Assembly: GCA_029012465.1 (NCBI GenBank)
Contig: JAQXMD010000173.1
Coordinates: 1-39,427 of the forward strand
Source of the DNA: Oscillospiraceae bacterium
GTDB taxonomy: Bacteria; Bacillota; Clostridia; Oscillospirales; Oscillospiraceae
Reading direction: 5' to 3'
Length of the DNA: 39,427 nt
In this document: in pieces, positions 1 through 8,791 of the stretch
Layout of the letters: each line of letters opens with the position of its first letter
How positions within the stretch are numbered: position 1 is the stretch's first letter
Translations under genes and position numbers: made by a program
Notes under the pieces: generated by a model
Databases searched by the model: none
What the model saw: the letters and a program-made list of their open reading frames with translations, nothing else
What the model was told of the DNA's origin: nothing

Positions 1-323
1 GCAGCGATAACCAGGATAGCGCCGTCCATCTGAGCAGCACCGGTGATCATGTTCTTAATGTAGTCAGCATGACCCGGTCAGTCAACGTGAGCATAGTGAC
101 GAGCGTCAGTCTCATACTCAACGTGAGCGGTGTTGATGGTGATACCACGCTCGCGCTCCTCAGGAGCCTTATCGATGGAGCTGTAGTCGGTGTAATCAGC
201 CTTGCCCTGCATAGCCAGGAACTTGGTGATTGCAGCGGTCAGAGTGGTCTTGCCGTGGTCAACGTGGCCGATGGTGCCGATGTTGACATGGGGCTTATTT
301 CTTTCGAATTTTGCCTTTGCCAT
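1..323 (-). CDS. tuf: Elongation factor Tu, N-terminal part, with an in-frame TGA
   Basis: EF-Tu is the GTPase that carries aminoacyl-tRNA to the ribosome. The first 81 codons give a typical N-terminus with the P-loop GHVDHGKTT and the switch I stretch [12 protein letters not shown]. Codon 82 (positions 80-78) is TGA, where EF-Tu has Cys in the DCPGH G3 motif. The same frame then continues as [20 protein letters not shown] to the window edge, so only this codon is disturbed. TGA is one base from the Cys codons TGC and TGT. It could be a sequencing error, a nonsense mutation in one of two tuf copies, or, much less likely, selenocysteine. The start has a strong AAGGAGG. It is the last visible gene of the str operon, 79 bases after fusA. 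The C-terminal three quarters lie outside the window. Confidence 0.9.
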
Positions 324-364
324 TGGAATTTTCCTCCTTATAATTCGGTATTAATGATGATTGT

Positions 365-393
365 ATCATACAACAAATTTGCCAAAGTAGCAA
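365..393 (-). promoter_or_regulatory. Possible internal promoter for tuf
   Basis: On the minus strand TTGCTA and TATGAT are 17 bases apart in the fusA-tuf gap. The -10 overlaps a short perfect palindrome (TTGTAT-G-ATACAA). A secondary promoter ahead of tuf is plausible because EF-Tu is needed in excess over EF-G, but the -35 is weak. Confidence 0.35.
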
Positions 394-402
394 GCTATTT
401 TT

Positions 403-2502
<2,100 letters not shown>

Positions 2503-2517
2503 GACTTATCTCCTCTC

Positions 2518-2988
2518 TTACCAGCGGTAATGAGAGAATGCCTTGTTGGCTTCAGCCATCTTGTGAGTCTCCTCACGCTTCTTGACGGCGCTTCCGACAC
2601 CGTTGCAGGCATCCATGATTTCGCCGGCAAGTCTCTCCTTCATCGTCTTCTCGCTCCGCTTACGGCTGTAAGTGGTCAGCCAGCGGAGGCCGAGAGTCTG
2701 TCTGCGCTCAGGACGAACCTCCATGGGAACCTGGTAGGTGGCGCCGCCTACACGGCGAGCCTTAACCTCCAGAGAAGGCATGACATTTTCCATTGCCTGA
2801 GTAAAGGCATCCAGGCCGCTCTTTCCGGTCTTGTCCTCGATGATGTGGAATGCATCATAGACAACCTTCTGAGCAACGCCCTTCTTGCCGTCCAGCATAA
2901 CGCTGTTGATCAGCTTTGTAACCAGAACTGAATTATACATAGGATCCGGGAGAATTTCTCTCTTCGGAACGTTACCTCTTCTGGGCAC
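2518..2988 (-). CDS. rpsG: 30S ribosomal protein S7
   Basis: S7 is the primary binder of the 3' major domain of 16S rRNA in the head of the small subunit. I place the start at the GTG at 2988 ([15 protein letters not shown] follows). AGGAGG lies 8 bases upstream, and this gives 156 aa, the usual S7 length. An upstream in-frame ATG at 3006 would put the SD inside the coding sequence. Conserved stretches include the DPMYNS region and the C-terminal NKAFSHYRW. It is second to last before fusA in the str operon, after a hairpin-rich gap behind rpsL. Confidence 0.97.
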   Translation of the reverse strand: MPRRGNVPKREILPDPMYNSVLVTKLINSVMLDGKKGVAQKVVYDAFHIIEDKTGKSGLDAFTQAMENVMPSLEVKARRVGGATYQVPMEVRPERRQTLGLRWLTTYSRKRSEKTMKERLAGEIMDACNGVGSAVKKREETHKMAEANKAFSHYRW

Positions 2989-3061
2989 TTCGCTTCCCTC
3001 CTTCATAGTATGATTTCATAGGTACTTCAAAAGCATAAAAGCTTCCGTTGGTGCCTGGCCG

Positions 3062-3117
3062 AGAGGTTTCAATCTATTTGAAACGCCTCTGGCAAGGCAG
3101 TGCCTTGCGCATAGCGC
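3062..3117 (-). promoter_or_regulatory. Three stacked hairpins in the rpsL-rpsG gap
   Basis: The 168-base gap between rpsL and rpsG can fold into three hairpins in a row: arms 3062-3072/3078-3090 (11 bp with a 2-base bulge), 3092-3098/3102-3108 (7 bp, loop of 3) and 3107-3110/3114-3117 (GCGC arms). None is followed by a T-run on the minus strand, so they are not ordinary terminators. In E. coli S7 represses translation by binding the rpsL-rpsG intercistronic RNA; a similar role here is inference. The first two hairpins could also be an RNA-processing or repeat element. Confidence 0.4.
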
Positions 3118-3156
3118 AAAGTGCAAAGTGAAAATAGTTTGTTGGTGAGAAGAAAA

Positions 3157-3582
3157 TTACTTCTTCTTGCCAGCCTTGGGCCGCTTGGCGCCGTACTTAC
3201 TGCGGCTCTGCATACGACCCTGAACGCCCTGGGTATCGAGGGTACCACGGATGATGTGGTAACGGACACCGGGGAGGTCCTTAACACGGCCGCCGCGGAT
3301 GAGAACGACGGAGTGCTCCTGCAGGTTGTGGCCAACACCGGGAATGTAGGCAGAGACCTCATAGCCGTTGGTCAGACGTACACGGGCGATCTTACGAAGC
3401 GCAGAGTTAGGCTTCTTGGGAGTGGTGGTACGGACTGCGGTGCACACGCCTCTCTTCTGAGGGGAAGACAGATCGGTAGGAACGTTCTTCAGAGTGTTCA
3501 GGCCCTTCTGCAGTGCAGGAGCGGTGGACTTGCAGGTCAGTTCCTTTCTGCCCTTTCTGACAAGCTGGTTAAAAGTAGGCAT
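3157..3582 (-). CDS. rpsL: 30S ribosomal protein S12
   Basis: S12 sits at the decoding centre of the small subunit and affects translational accuracy. The 141-aa protein starts [12 protein letters not shown] behind AAAGGAGG. It has the conserved loop [13 protein letters not shown] and the loop [22 protein letters not shown], with the lysines linked to streptomycin response in the wild-type form. The segment [18 protein letters not shown] is an insertion common in Firmicutes. The lysine-rich tail KRPKAGKKK is typical. It follows rplGB in the str operon after an unusually long 210-base gap that holds a dispersed repeat. Confidence 0.98.
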   Translation of the reverse strand: MPTFNQLVRKGRKELTCKSTAPALQKGLNTLKNVPTDLSSPQKRGVCTAVRTTTPKKPNSALRKIARVRLTNGYEVSAYIPGVGHNLQEHSVVLIRGGRVKDLPGVRYHIIRGTLDTQGVQGRMQSRSKYGAKRPKAGKKK

Positions 3583-3644
3583 GATTTTCCTCCTTTCCTA
3601 AAATGGTATATATTATCCCGGACTTTCGTCCGTTGGGATCCCGA

Positions 3645-3803
3645 GAAGCTCTGAGTAAATCGGCAAGGAAGCTTGGCGAGAGAATTTTCGTCAGAAAAAG
3701 GTGTAAATCCGCAGGAATACTTTGTGTATTTCAAGGTTTTACAAACGCATTTCTGGCGTAAAGAATCCGTCAAGATCTGCAGGCGCATTTAGTCAGAGGT
3801 TCG
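3645..3803. repeat. Dispersed repeat, long copy (pair of 20001-20077)
   Basis: Read on the minus strand, this stretch matches 20001-20077 read on the plus strand in two blocks. The outer block contains TGACGGATTCTTT and the inner block contains CCAAGCTTCCTTG and TCAGAGCTTC. Here the blocks are separated by about 80 extra bases (3680-3760) bounded by CGCC on both sides, which the other copy lacks. The repeat fills the rplGB-rpsL gap and reaches into the last codons and stop of rplGB. A minus-strand frame starting MRLQILTDSLRQ stays open through it and runs into rpsL in another frame; I do not believe it is a gene. Confidence 0.7.
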
Positions 3804-4050
3804 TCTGTTCACCAAGCAGTGCAGCAACCGCTGCGCCAACCTCGATCTCGCAGGCCTTGCCCAGCTCCTGCATGGTGGAGACCTCCTCCACTGGGACGCC
3901 GGTTTCCTGACAGGAAGCAAGAATGGGCTGTGTCAGCTTGGGATCGGCATCTGCGGCAACAAAGACCTTGGCGGCTTTGCCGTCACGAAGGGCCTTCCGG
4001 AGCTGTTTGATGCCGACGATTTTATTCCGGGTGGAAAGCTCTGAGAGCAT
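3793..4050 (-). CDS. rplGB: L7Ae/YbxF-like ribosomal protein (K-turn binder)
   Basis: An 85-aa L7Ae/L30e/S12e/Gadd45-family protein of the bacterial YbxF/RplGB type. These proteins bind kink-turn RNA and are normally coded just before rpsL in Firmicutes. Visible signs are the N-terminal helix with GIKQLRKALRDGKAAKVFVAADAD, followed by CQETGVPVEEVSTMQELGKACEIE and the small-residue helix VGAAVAALL. The start has GAAGGAGG. It is the first gene of the str operon, directly behind a strong promoter. The stop is TGA and lies inside the edge of a dispersed repeat, so the extreme C-terminus (EQTNL) may be shaped by that repeat. Confidence 0.9.
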   Translation of the reverse strand: MLSELSTRNKIVGIKQLRKALRDGKAAKVFVAADADPKLTQPILASCQETGVPVEEVSTMQELGKACEIEVGAAVAALLGEQTNL

Positions 4051-4097
4051 TTTGCCGCCTCCTTCTCGATCATTTTATAGCAGAGCCAAACAGATAA

Positions 4098-4126
4098 ATT
4101 GTACCAAAATTATGGCCTTCCGTCAA
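4098..4126 (-). promoter_or_regulatory. str operon promoter
   Basis: TTGACG and TACAAT are 17 bases apart on the minus strand, with an extended -10 (TGG before TACAAT), 47 bases upstream of rplGB. This makes the str operon a separate transcription unit. The stretch from here to 4313 holds no gene that I can support. Confidence 0.8.
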
Positions 4127-4313
4127 GGGTTTCATTCCTGTTTTTCCTGACTTTTTCTCTGAATTTCAATGATTTTTGCCTGTGTCTTCTGTGTATTCTG
4201 CCCCGTATTCCCGTGAAATATACATATCCGACCCAAAAAGGCAGTCCTTTCCTTCCAGTGCCCAGCCGGAGCGCCGGAAATGTCTGCCAAGCCTGTTCCA
4301 GCAAGGCGGTCCG

Positions 4314-4346
4314 AAAAAAACGCCCCCACCGGATCGGTGAGGGCGT
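4314..4346 (-). terminator. Terminator of the rpsF-ssb-rpsR operon
   Basis: An 11-bp stem with one G-U pair (arms 4320-4330 and 4336-4346) and a 5-base loop is followed by seven Ts on the minus strand, directly after rpsR. Confidence 0.9.
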
Positions 4347-4357
4347 CAAGTCAACAA

Positions 4358-4591
4358 TTAGTCGGTCACATAGGGCAGCAGAGCAATCTGACGGGCGCGC
4401 TTGATGGCGGTGGTCAGCTGGCGCTGATGCTTGGCGCAGGTGCCGGTGGTTCTGCGGGGAAGGATCTTGCCGCGCTCAGAGAGATAACGGCGCAGCTTTG
4501 CAGTCTCCTTGTAATCGATATGGTCGATCTTATCTACGCAGAAGCTGCATACCTTACGGCGCTTGCGGCCTCTGGCTCTATCGTTAGCCAT
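4358..4591 (-). CDS. rpsR: 30S ribosomal protein S18
   Basis: S18 pairs with S6 on the platform of the small subunit. The 77-aa protein has the core [22 protein letters not shown] and ends [13 protein letters not shown]. It carries the cysteines of the zinc-binding form: CSFC at residues 15-18 and a later TCAKH. An AGGAGG precedes the ATG. It is last in the rpsF-ssb-rpsR operon, directly ahead of a strong terminator. Confidence 0.97.
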   Translation of the reverse strand: MANDRARGRKRRKVCSFCVDKIDHIDYKETAKLRRYLSERGKILPRRTTGTCAKHQRQLTTAIKRARQIALLPYVTD

Positions 4592-4640
4592 GGAATTTCC
4601 TCCTATCTATAAAAGTACTGTTGTGGAAATCTGATGTTCC

Positions 4641-5099
4641 TCAGAACGGCAGATCGCTGTCGTCTTCCTCCAGCGCGGAGAATTCGGATGCAGCGGGTGC
4701 CGGAGCGGCAAAGCTGTTTCCGGCAGGGGCATAGCTGCTGCCATACTCGGAATAGCTGCCGCCGGATGCGTTGTCACGCTTGGAGTCGCCAAAATAGACA
4801 TTGTCAGCCACCACTTCAGCAGTACGGCGCTTGTTGCCCTCCTTGTCGGTCCAGGATCTGATCTGGAGCCGGCCGGAAACCACAGCCATGCGGCCCTTGG
4901 AGAAATACTTGGATACAAACTCCGCAGTGCTTCTCCACGCAACAATGTCAATGAAGTCCACTCCACGCTCGCCAGAATCCTTGGACTGATAGTCGTGGTC
5001 AACGGCCAGCGTAAAGGAAGCAACCGCAGTACCGGTGCCGGTACGGCGAAGCTCCGGGTCACGGGTCAGACGACCCATGAGCACAATGTGGTTCAGCAT
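4641..5099 (-). CDS. ssb: Single-stranded DNA-binding protein
   Basis: SSB coats single-stranded DNA in replication, repair and recombination. The 152-aa protein has the OB-fold start MLNHIVLMGRLTRDPELR, then TAVASFTLAVDH, FIDIVAWRSTAEFV and the GRLQIRSWTD strand. A flexible Gly/Ser/Ala/Pro-rich linker (about 108-140) leads to the acidic tip DDSDLPF that recruits partner proteins. It sits between rpsF (12-base gap) and rpsR, the usual Firmicutes order. Confidence 0.97.
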   Translation of the reverse strand: MLNHIVLMGRLTRDPELRRTGTGTAVASFTLAVDHDYQSKDSGERGVDFIDIVAWRSTAEFVSKYFSKGRMAVVSGRLQIRSWTDKEGNKRRTAEVVADNVYFGDSKRDNASGGSYSEYGSSYAPAGNSFAAPAPAASEFSALEEDDSDLPF

Positions 5100-5111
5100 G
5101 AAACGGCCTCC

Positions 5112-5408
5112 TTATGCTTCGGGAGCGGTGATGAGGCAGCGCATGATGCCCTCAGTGATCTTCATCACTCGGCTCAGCTCGGCGGGGAGCTCGGGCTTTG
5201 CCTCGAAGTTCATCAGAACGTAGTAGCCCTCGGTCAGATCATTGATGGGGTATGCCAGACGGCGCTTGCCCCACTGGTCAATAGCGGTGAGAGTACCCTC
5301 TGCTTCCACCATTGCCTTGAACTTTTCCACCAGCGCCTGGGTCTCCTCCTCAGAGAGCTGAGGATCGATGATATAAAGCGCCTCGTACTTTTCGGAAATC
5401 TTAGCCAT
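5112..5408 (-). CDS. rpsF: 30S ribosomal protein S6
   Basis: S6 binds the central domain of 16S rRNA together with S18. I start at the ATG at 5408 (AKISEKYEALYIIDP follows), 8 bases behind AAAGGAGGTG, giving 98 aa. The frame stays open further upstream, but that part lies in the leader. Conserved features are the YEALYIIDP strand, QWGKRRLAYPI and EGYYVLMNFEA. It leads the rpsF-ssb-rpsR operon. Confidence 0.96.
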   Translation of the reverse strand: MAKISEKYEALYIIDPQLSEEETQALVEKFKAMVEAEGTLTAIDQWGKRRLAYPINDLTEGYYVLMNFEAKPELPAELSRVMKITEGIMRCLITAPEA

Positions 5409-5436
5409 GTTGTTTGCACCTCCTTTTGGACTTATG

Positions 5437-5457
5437 GCCGCAGATCGCGTCTGCGGC
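5437..5457 (-). promoter_or_regulatory. Leader hairpin of rpsF
   Basis: An 8-bp perfect stem (GCCGCAGA/TCTGCGGC, 5-base loop) lies in the rpsF leader shortly before the SD. An S6:S18-binding RNA is known in rpsF leaders of many bacteria; I cannot match its consensus by eye, so that role is a guess. Confidence 0.4.
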
Positions 5458-5492
5458 AAGGATTGATATAGCATGCATAATGCAGCCTTTCT

Positions 5493-5520
5493 ATTATAGC
5501 AGAAATCCCCTGATTGTCAA
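5493..5520 (-). promoter_or_regulatory. Promoter of rpsF-ssb-rpsR
   Basis: TTGACA and TATAAT, 16 bases apart with an extended TGC before the -10, lie about 85 bases upstream of rpsF. Confidence 0.85.
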
Positions 5521-5563
5521 CGGTTTTCTTCGTTTTCTTTTCAGAAGCCCTTTTCACGGCAGC

Positions 5564-5589
5564 AAAACCGCCCCAGAGCTGGGGCGGTT
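5564..5589 (-). terminator. Terminator of marR
   Basis: A GC-rich perfect stem (AACCGCCCCA/TGGGGCGGTT) with a 4-base loop ends in TTTT on the minus strand, 11 bases after the marR stop. Confidence 0.85.
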
Positions 5590-5600
5590 CCATACGCATC

Positions 5601-6056
5601 TTATTCGCTGAGATTATCCATGATCTTGGTGAGGCAGCGCTGAAGCACTTCCCGCTCTTCCTCTGTCAGACCCCGAACCAGCTTCTCCTCAGCTTTGTCC
5701 CGGGAGCCGGCCAGAACGCTCTGAACCTCCATGCCCTTTTCGGTCAGAAGGACACGCTTATTTCTGGTATCCTGAGGCAGACGTTCACAGCGGATAAACC
5801 CCTTCTGCTCCAGATTGCGAACCAGAGAGGAAACGCTGGAGGCTTTGATTCCCAGAGCATACTCCAGGTCCCGCTGGTTCACATCCCCCTTGTCCAGCTG
5901 ATAGAACAGGCGGTTGAGCACACGGGACTGGGGATAAGTAATATCATAGTCCGCATAGAGTTTGTCAAAAAACTGGCGGATGCCATAGGAGATATTGGTG
6001 ATCTTATAGCCAATATCCATGTTGTTCTCTGCCCGTTCAAATTTTTCTGTATTCAT
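5601..6056 (-). CDS. MarR-family transcriptional regulator
   Basis: A 151-aa winged-helix protein. Residues 38-105 give the MarR fold: ITYPQSRVLNRLFYQLDKG, then VNQRDLEYALGIKASSVSSLVRNLEQKGFI as the helix-turn-helix, then the wing CERLPQDTRNKRVLLTEKG. The rest forms the dimer helices. MarR proteins usually repress their own gene and a neighbouring exporter or enzyme, and a ligand or oxidation lifts repression. Here marR has its own promoter and terminator and stands alone, so the target is unknown. The N-terminus has no signal sequence. Confidence 0.9.
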   Translation of the reverse strand: MNTEKFERAENNMDIGYKITNISYGIRQFFDKLYADYDITYPQSRVLNRLFYQLDKGDVNQRDLEYALGIKASSVSSLVRNLEQKGFIRCERLPQDTRNKRVLLTEKGMEVQSVLAGSRDKAEEKLVRGLTEEEREVLQRCLTKIMDNLSE

Positions 6057-6111
6057 TTTTCTCTTTCTCCCTTCGCGCTAAACTGGTCAGGAGCAGCGCA
6101 AACAATTTTTA

Positions 6112-6164
6112 ATTCGAACCTTTCGGGACACGAATAGTTTATTCCCAAAATCAATATTTGTCAA
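6112..6164 (-). promoter_or_regulatory. marR promoter with a possible operator
   Basis: TTGACA (6159-6164) and TAAACT (6136-6141) are exactly 17 bases apart on the minus strand. Just downstream is an imperfect inverted repeat with ATTCG and CGAAT arms (6112-6116 and 6131-6135), a plausible autoregulatory MarR site. The 13 bases from the -10 onward recur at the promoter near 13371-13383. Confidence 0.7.
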
Positions 6165-6239
6165 CCCCTAACCGTGATTTTTGATATATTTCCGAAACAA
6201 AACCTTTATATAACTGGAATAATACGAAGGTATTACAGG

Positions 6240-6257
6240 AATATTCAGCAGAATATT
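6240..6257. repeat. Perfect AT-rich inverted repeat
   Basis: AATATTC and GAATATT arms with a 4-base spacer lie in the AT-rich gap between marR and lysC. There is no T-run; it could be a protein site or simply AT-rich spacer. Confidence 0.4.
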
Positions 6258-6289
6258 GCCAAAGGTGTTATTTTGTCAATCCACTGTAC

Positions 6290-6327
6290 AAAAAGGCTCC
6301 CCCGCAGCAAATAACCGCAGAGAAGCC
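6290..6327 (-). terminator. Terminator of the hom-lysC operon
   Basis: A 13-bp stem with several G-U pairs (arms 6295-6307 and 6315-6327) and a 7-base loop is followed by TTTTT on the minus strand, 14 bases after the lysC stop. Confidence 0.8.
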
Positions 6328-6340
6328 CATATGCATCTGT

Positions 6341-7549
6341 TTATCCAAAGAACTTTGCGTGGATCGCCGCCACAGCCCGGTCGGTGTCCTCCTTGTCAAT
6401 GAGGACGGAAACCTTGATCTCACTGGTGGAGATCATACGGATGTTGATATGCGCCTCATAGAGCGCCTCGAACATGGTAGCCGCAACGCCGGGATTATCC
6501 ACCATGCCGCCGCCCACCACGGAGACCTTCGCAACGTCGGTATTGATGTCCACATGGTCATAGGCCAGAGCCCCCTGATTGTCCATCAGGACCCGGTAAG
6601 CAGCATCCGCAGCGCTCTTGTCCACGGTAAAGCTGATGTCCTTGGAGCCTGCGCGTCCAATGGACTGGAGGATGATATCCACGTTGACCTTCTCCCTTGC
6701 CAGAAGGTTAAAGACCTTATAGGCCATACCGGGTTCATCCTTCAGGCCCACCAGAGCAATTCTTGCAATGTTTTTATCCTGAGCAACACCGCTGATGTAC
6801 GTCTTTTCCACTTTCTTTACTGCCTCCTTGACAATGGTTCCGGGTGCTCCGGTAAAGCTGGAAAGCACCTCAATATTCATGTTGTACCGCTTTGCCATTT
6901 CCACAGAGCGGTTGTGGAGCACCTGTGCGCCAAGAGAGGCCAGCTCCAGCATTTCATCAAATGTGATCTCGTCCATTTTTCTGGCGTTCGGGACCTTCCG
7001 GGGATCGGCAGAGTAAACGCCGTCCACATCGGTGTAGATCTCGCAGATGTCCGCCTTCAGCGCAACCGCCAGCGCAACGGCAGTGGTATCCGAGCCGCCG
7101 CGGCCCAGCGTGGTCACATCGCCGTATTTGTTGATGCCCTGGAAGCCTGCCACCAGAACGATTTTATTCTGGTCCAGCTCCTCCTGAACCCGGGTGCCGG
7201 AGACCTTCTTGATCCGGGCCGCACCGTAAGCAGCGGTGGTTTCCATGCCCACCTGCCAGCCGGTCAGAGAGACCACCGGGAAGCCCAGCGCCTCAATGGC
7301 CATGGCCATCAGCGCAATGGAAACCTGCTCGCCGGTATTGAGCAGCATATCCATCTCCCGCTTGGAGCCATTGGGATTGATCTCCGCAGCCTTTTCCAGC
7401 AAATCATCTGTGGTATCTCCCTGCGCGGACAGTACCACCACCACCTGATTTCCCTTCTTATAGGTACCCGTGATGATCTTCGCCACACGTCTGATACACT
7501 CGGCGTCCGCCACAGAACTGCCGCCGAATTTCTGAACAATCAGTGCCAT
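6341..7549 (-). CDS. lysC: Aspartokinase
   Basis: Phosphorylates aspartate, the first step to lysine, threonine and methionine. The 402-aa protein has the kinase start KFGGSSV (residues 7-13), the FQGINKYGDVTTLGRGGSDT loop and the TDVDGVYSADPR nucleotide-binding segment, then two ACT domains from about 265, which usually bind lysine or threonine as feedback inhibitors. It lies 21 bases after hom in the operon ACT protein-hom-lysC, and a terminator follows. Its length fits a monofunctional class II aspartokinase. Genetic control by a lysine riboswitch is not seen here. Confidence 0.96.
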   Translation of the reverse strand: MALIVQKFGGSSVADAECIRRVAKIITGTYKKGNQVVVVLSAQGDTTDDLLEKAAEINPNGSKREMDMLLNTGEQVSIALMAMAIEALGFPVVSLTGWQVGMETTAAYGAARIKKVSGTRVQEELDQNKIVLVAGFQGINKYGDVTTLGRGGSDTTAVALAVALKADICEIYTDVDGVYSADPRKVPNARKMDEITFDEMLELASLGAQVLHNRSVEMAKRYNMNIEVLSSFTGAPGTIVKEAVKKVEKTYISGVAQDKNIARIALVGLKDEPGMAYKVFNLLAREKVNVDIILQSIGRAGSKDISFTVDKSAADAAYRVLMDNQGALAYDHVDINTDVAKVSVVGGGMVDNPGVAATMFEALYEAHINIRMISTSEIKVSVLIDKEDTDRAVAAIHAKFFG

Positions 7550-7570
7550 AATATCCTCCAGATAGAAAAT

Positions 7571-8779
7571 TTATTCCAGTACAGGCAGGCATGTTTTTGC
7601 CTCGAACCCGGCAAGCCGCTGTTCCAGCTCTTTACGGGTCAGCAGGCCCGTGAACACTGCCCTATCGCCGGAAGCCTCCTGCGCCGTGACCGTTTCCACA
7701 TCGCCGAATACGGTGCCGATGCGAACATCACGCTCAGAAGTGCGAATATACCATTTCATAGGCAGCAGGCTGTAATCGCCCACCACCTCATCGCCGCCGG
7801 GCGCCCAGTCCATATTCTGGCGGCGATCCTTGTGCTTGACGGCGTCAATGATGTCCGCGGAAACCGCGCTGGCAGTGGGCAGCTTGCCCGCGCCCCGGCC
7901 ATAGAACATCACATCGCCGATGGCGTCGCCGCAGACCACGATCCCGTTGAACACATCCTCCACACCGGCAAGCTGATGATCCTCCGGCAGCAGATGGGGT
8001 GACACATAGGCCACCACTTTTCCATCCTCCTGACGGATGGCCCGGCCAAGGAGCTTGATCTTCATACCGGCAGCCTCGGCCAGCGCCACATCCGCTGCGG
8101 TAACGCCGGTGATACCGGTGGTAGGCACGGATCTGGGGTAGATATGCCGCCCGAAGCTCAGCGAAGCAAGGATACAGATCTTCCGGCAGGCGTCGTGCCC
8201 CTCCACATCCGCAGTGGGATCCGCCTCGGCATAGCCCTTTTCCTGAGCTTCCGCCAGAGCCGTGTCGAAGGAAAGTCCTTCCTTTATCATTTTAGTCAGA
8301 ATATAGTTCGTTGTGCCATTGAGAATGCCGTAAATCTCGCTGATCTCATTGGCAGCCAGACAGGAGCCAAGGGGACGGATAATGGGAATGCCGCCACCCA
8401 CAGAGGCCTCATAGAGATAGTTGAGATTCTTCTCCCGGGCGATGGCCAAAAATTCATCGCCGTATTCCGCCACCACCTCTTTGTTGGAGGTGACAACGCT
8501 CTTGCCGGCCTTCAGTGCCCGGAGGGTATAGTCCCTTGCGGCCCCCGTACCGCCGATGCACTCCGCCACCACTGTGACCTCGGGATCGTTCTCGATGATG
8601 GAAAAATCCTGAACAACCAGATCCCGGAAGGGACTTTCGGGATAGTCGTGGCGGCCCAGAATATATTTTACCGTGACCTCTTCACCGGCCCGCCGGGAAA
8701 TGGAAGAAGCGTTTTTGGTGAGCACCTCCGCTACGCCGGAGCCTACGGTGCCCAGACCCAGTATTGCAACTTTTGCCAT
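7571..8779 (-). CDS. hom: Homoserine dehydrogenase with a shortened C-terminus
   Basis: Reduces aspartate semialdehyde to homoserine with NAD(P)H. The N-terminal Rossmann fold has ILGLGTVGSGV. The catalytic domain has VTSNKEVVAEYG, the LNGTTNYILTKM signature and QEKGYAEADPTADVEGHDACRK. At 402 aa it is shorter than the usual roughly 430-aa ACT-bearing form. After MKWYIRTSERD the tail keeps only about 50 residues, which do not form a clear ACT domain. The gene directly upstream codes for a separate ACT protein (12-base gap), which may compensate; that is inference. It is co-transcribed with lysC. Confidence 0.95.
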   Translation of the reverse strand: MAKVAILGLGTVGSGVAEVLTKNASSISRRAGEEVTVKYILGRHDYPESPFRDLVVQDFSIIENDPEVTVVAECIGGTGAARDYTLRALKAGKSVVTSNKEVVAEYGDEFLAIAREKNLNYLYEASVGGGIPIIRPLGSCLAANEISEIYGILNGTTNYILTKMIKEGLSFDTALAEAQEKGYAEADPTADVEGHDACRKICILASLSFGRHIYPRSVPTTGITGVTAADVALAEAAGMKIKLLGRAIRQEDGKVVAYVSPHLLPEDHQLAGVEDVFNGIVVCGDAIGDVMFYGRGAGKLPTASAVSADIIDAVKHKDRRQNMDWAPGGDEVVGDYSLLPMKWYIRTSERDVRIGTVFGDVETVTAQEASGDRAVFTGLLTRKELEQRLAGFEAKTCLPVLE

Positions 8780-8791
8780 AATAGTTCCCCC

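Noticed and set aside
39-80. SECIS element for selenocysteine in tuf
   Set aside because: The drawn stem begins in the TGA itself and has a 16-base loop; it lacks the compact apical loop of bacterial SECIS elements, and EF-Tu is not a known selenoprotein. It is kept only as a weak option in the finding.
3612-3640. Possible K-turn in the rpsL leader (hairpin with a GAAA loop and a 3-base bulge), attractive because rplGB codes a K-turn binder
   Set aside because: The base pairs next to the bulge are Watson-Crick, not the tandem G-A pairs needed for a K-turn.
3537-3788. 83-codon minus-strand frame MRLQILTDSLRQ in the rplGB-rpsL gap
   Set aside because: It runs into rpsL in a different frame, has no SD, and is explained by the repeat element.
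4127-4349. Short frames of about 65-100 codons on both strands between rplGB and rpsR
   Set aside because: They overlap the str promoter or the rpsR terminator, and no SD or family signal is present.
6108-6125. tRNA T-arm-like sequence GGTTCGAATT near the marR promoter
   Set aside because: No acceptor, D or anticodon arms surround it; it fits better as half of an operator repeat.
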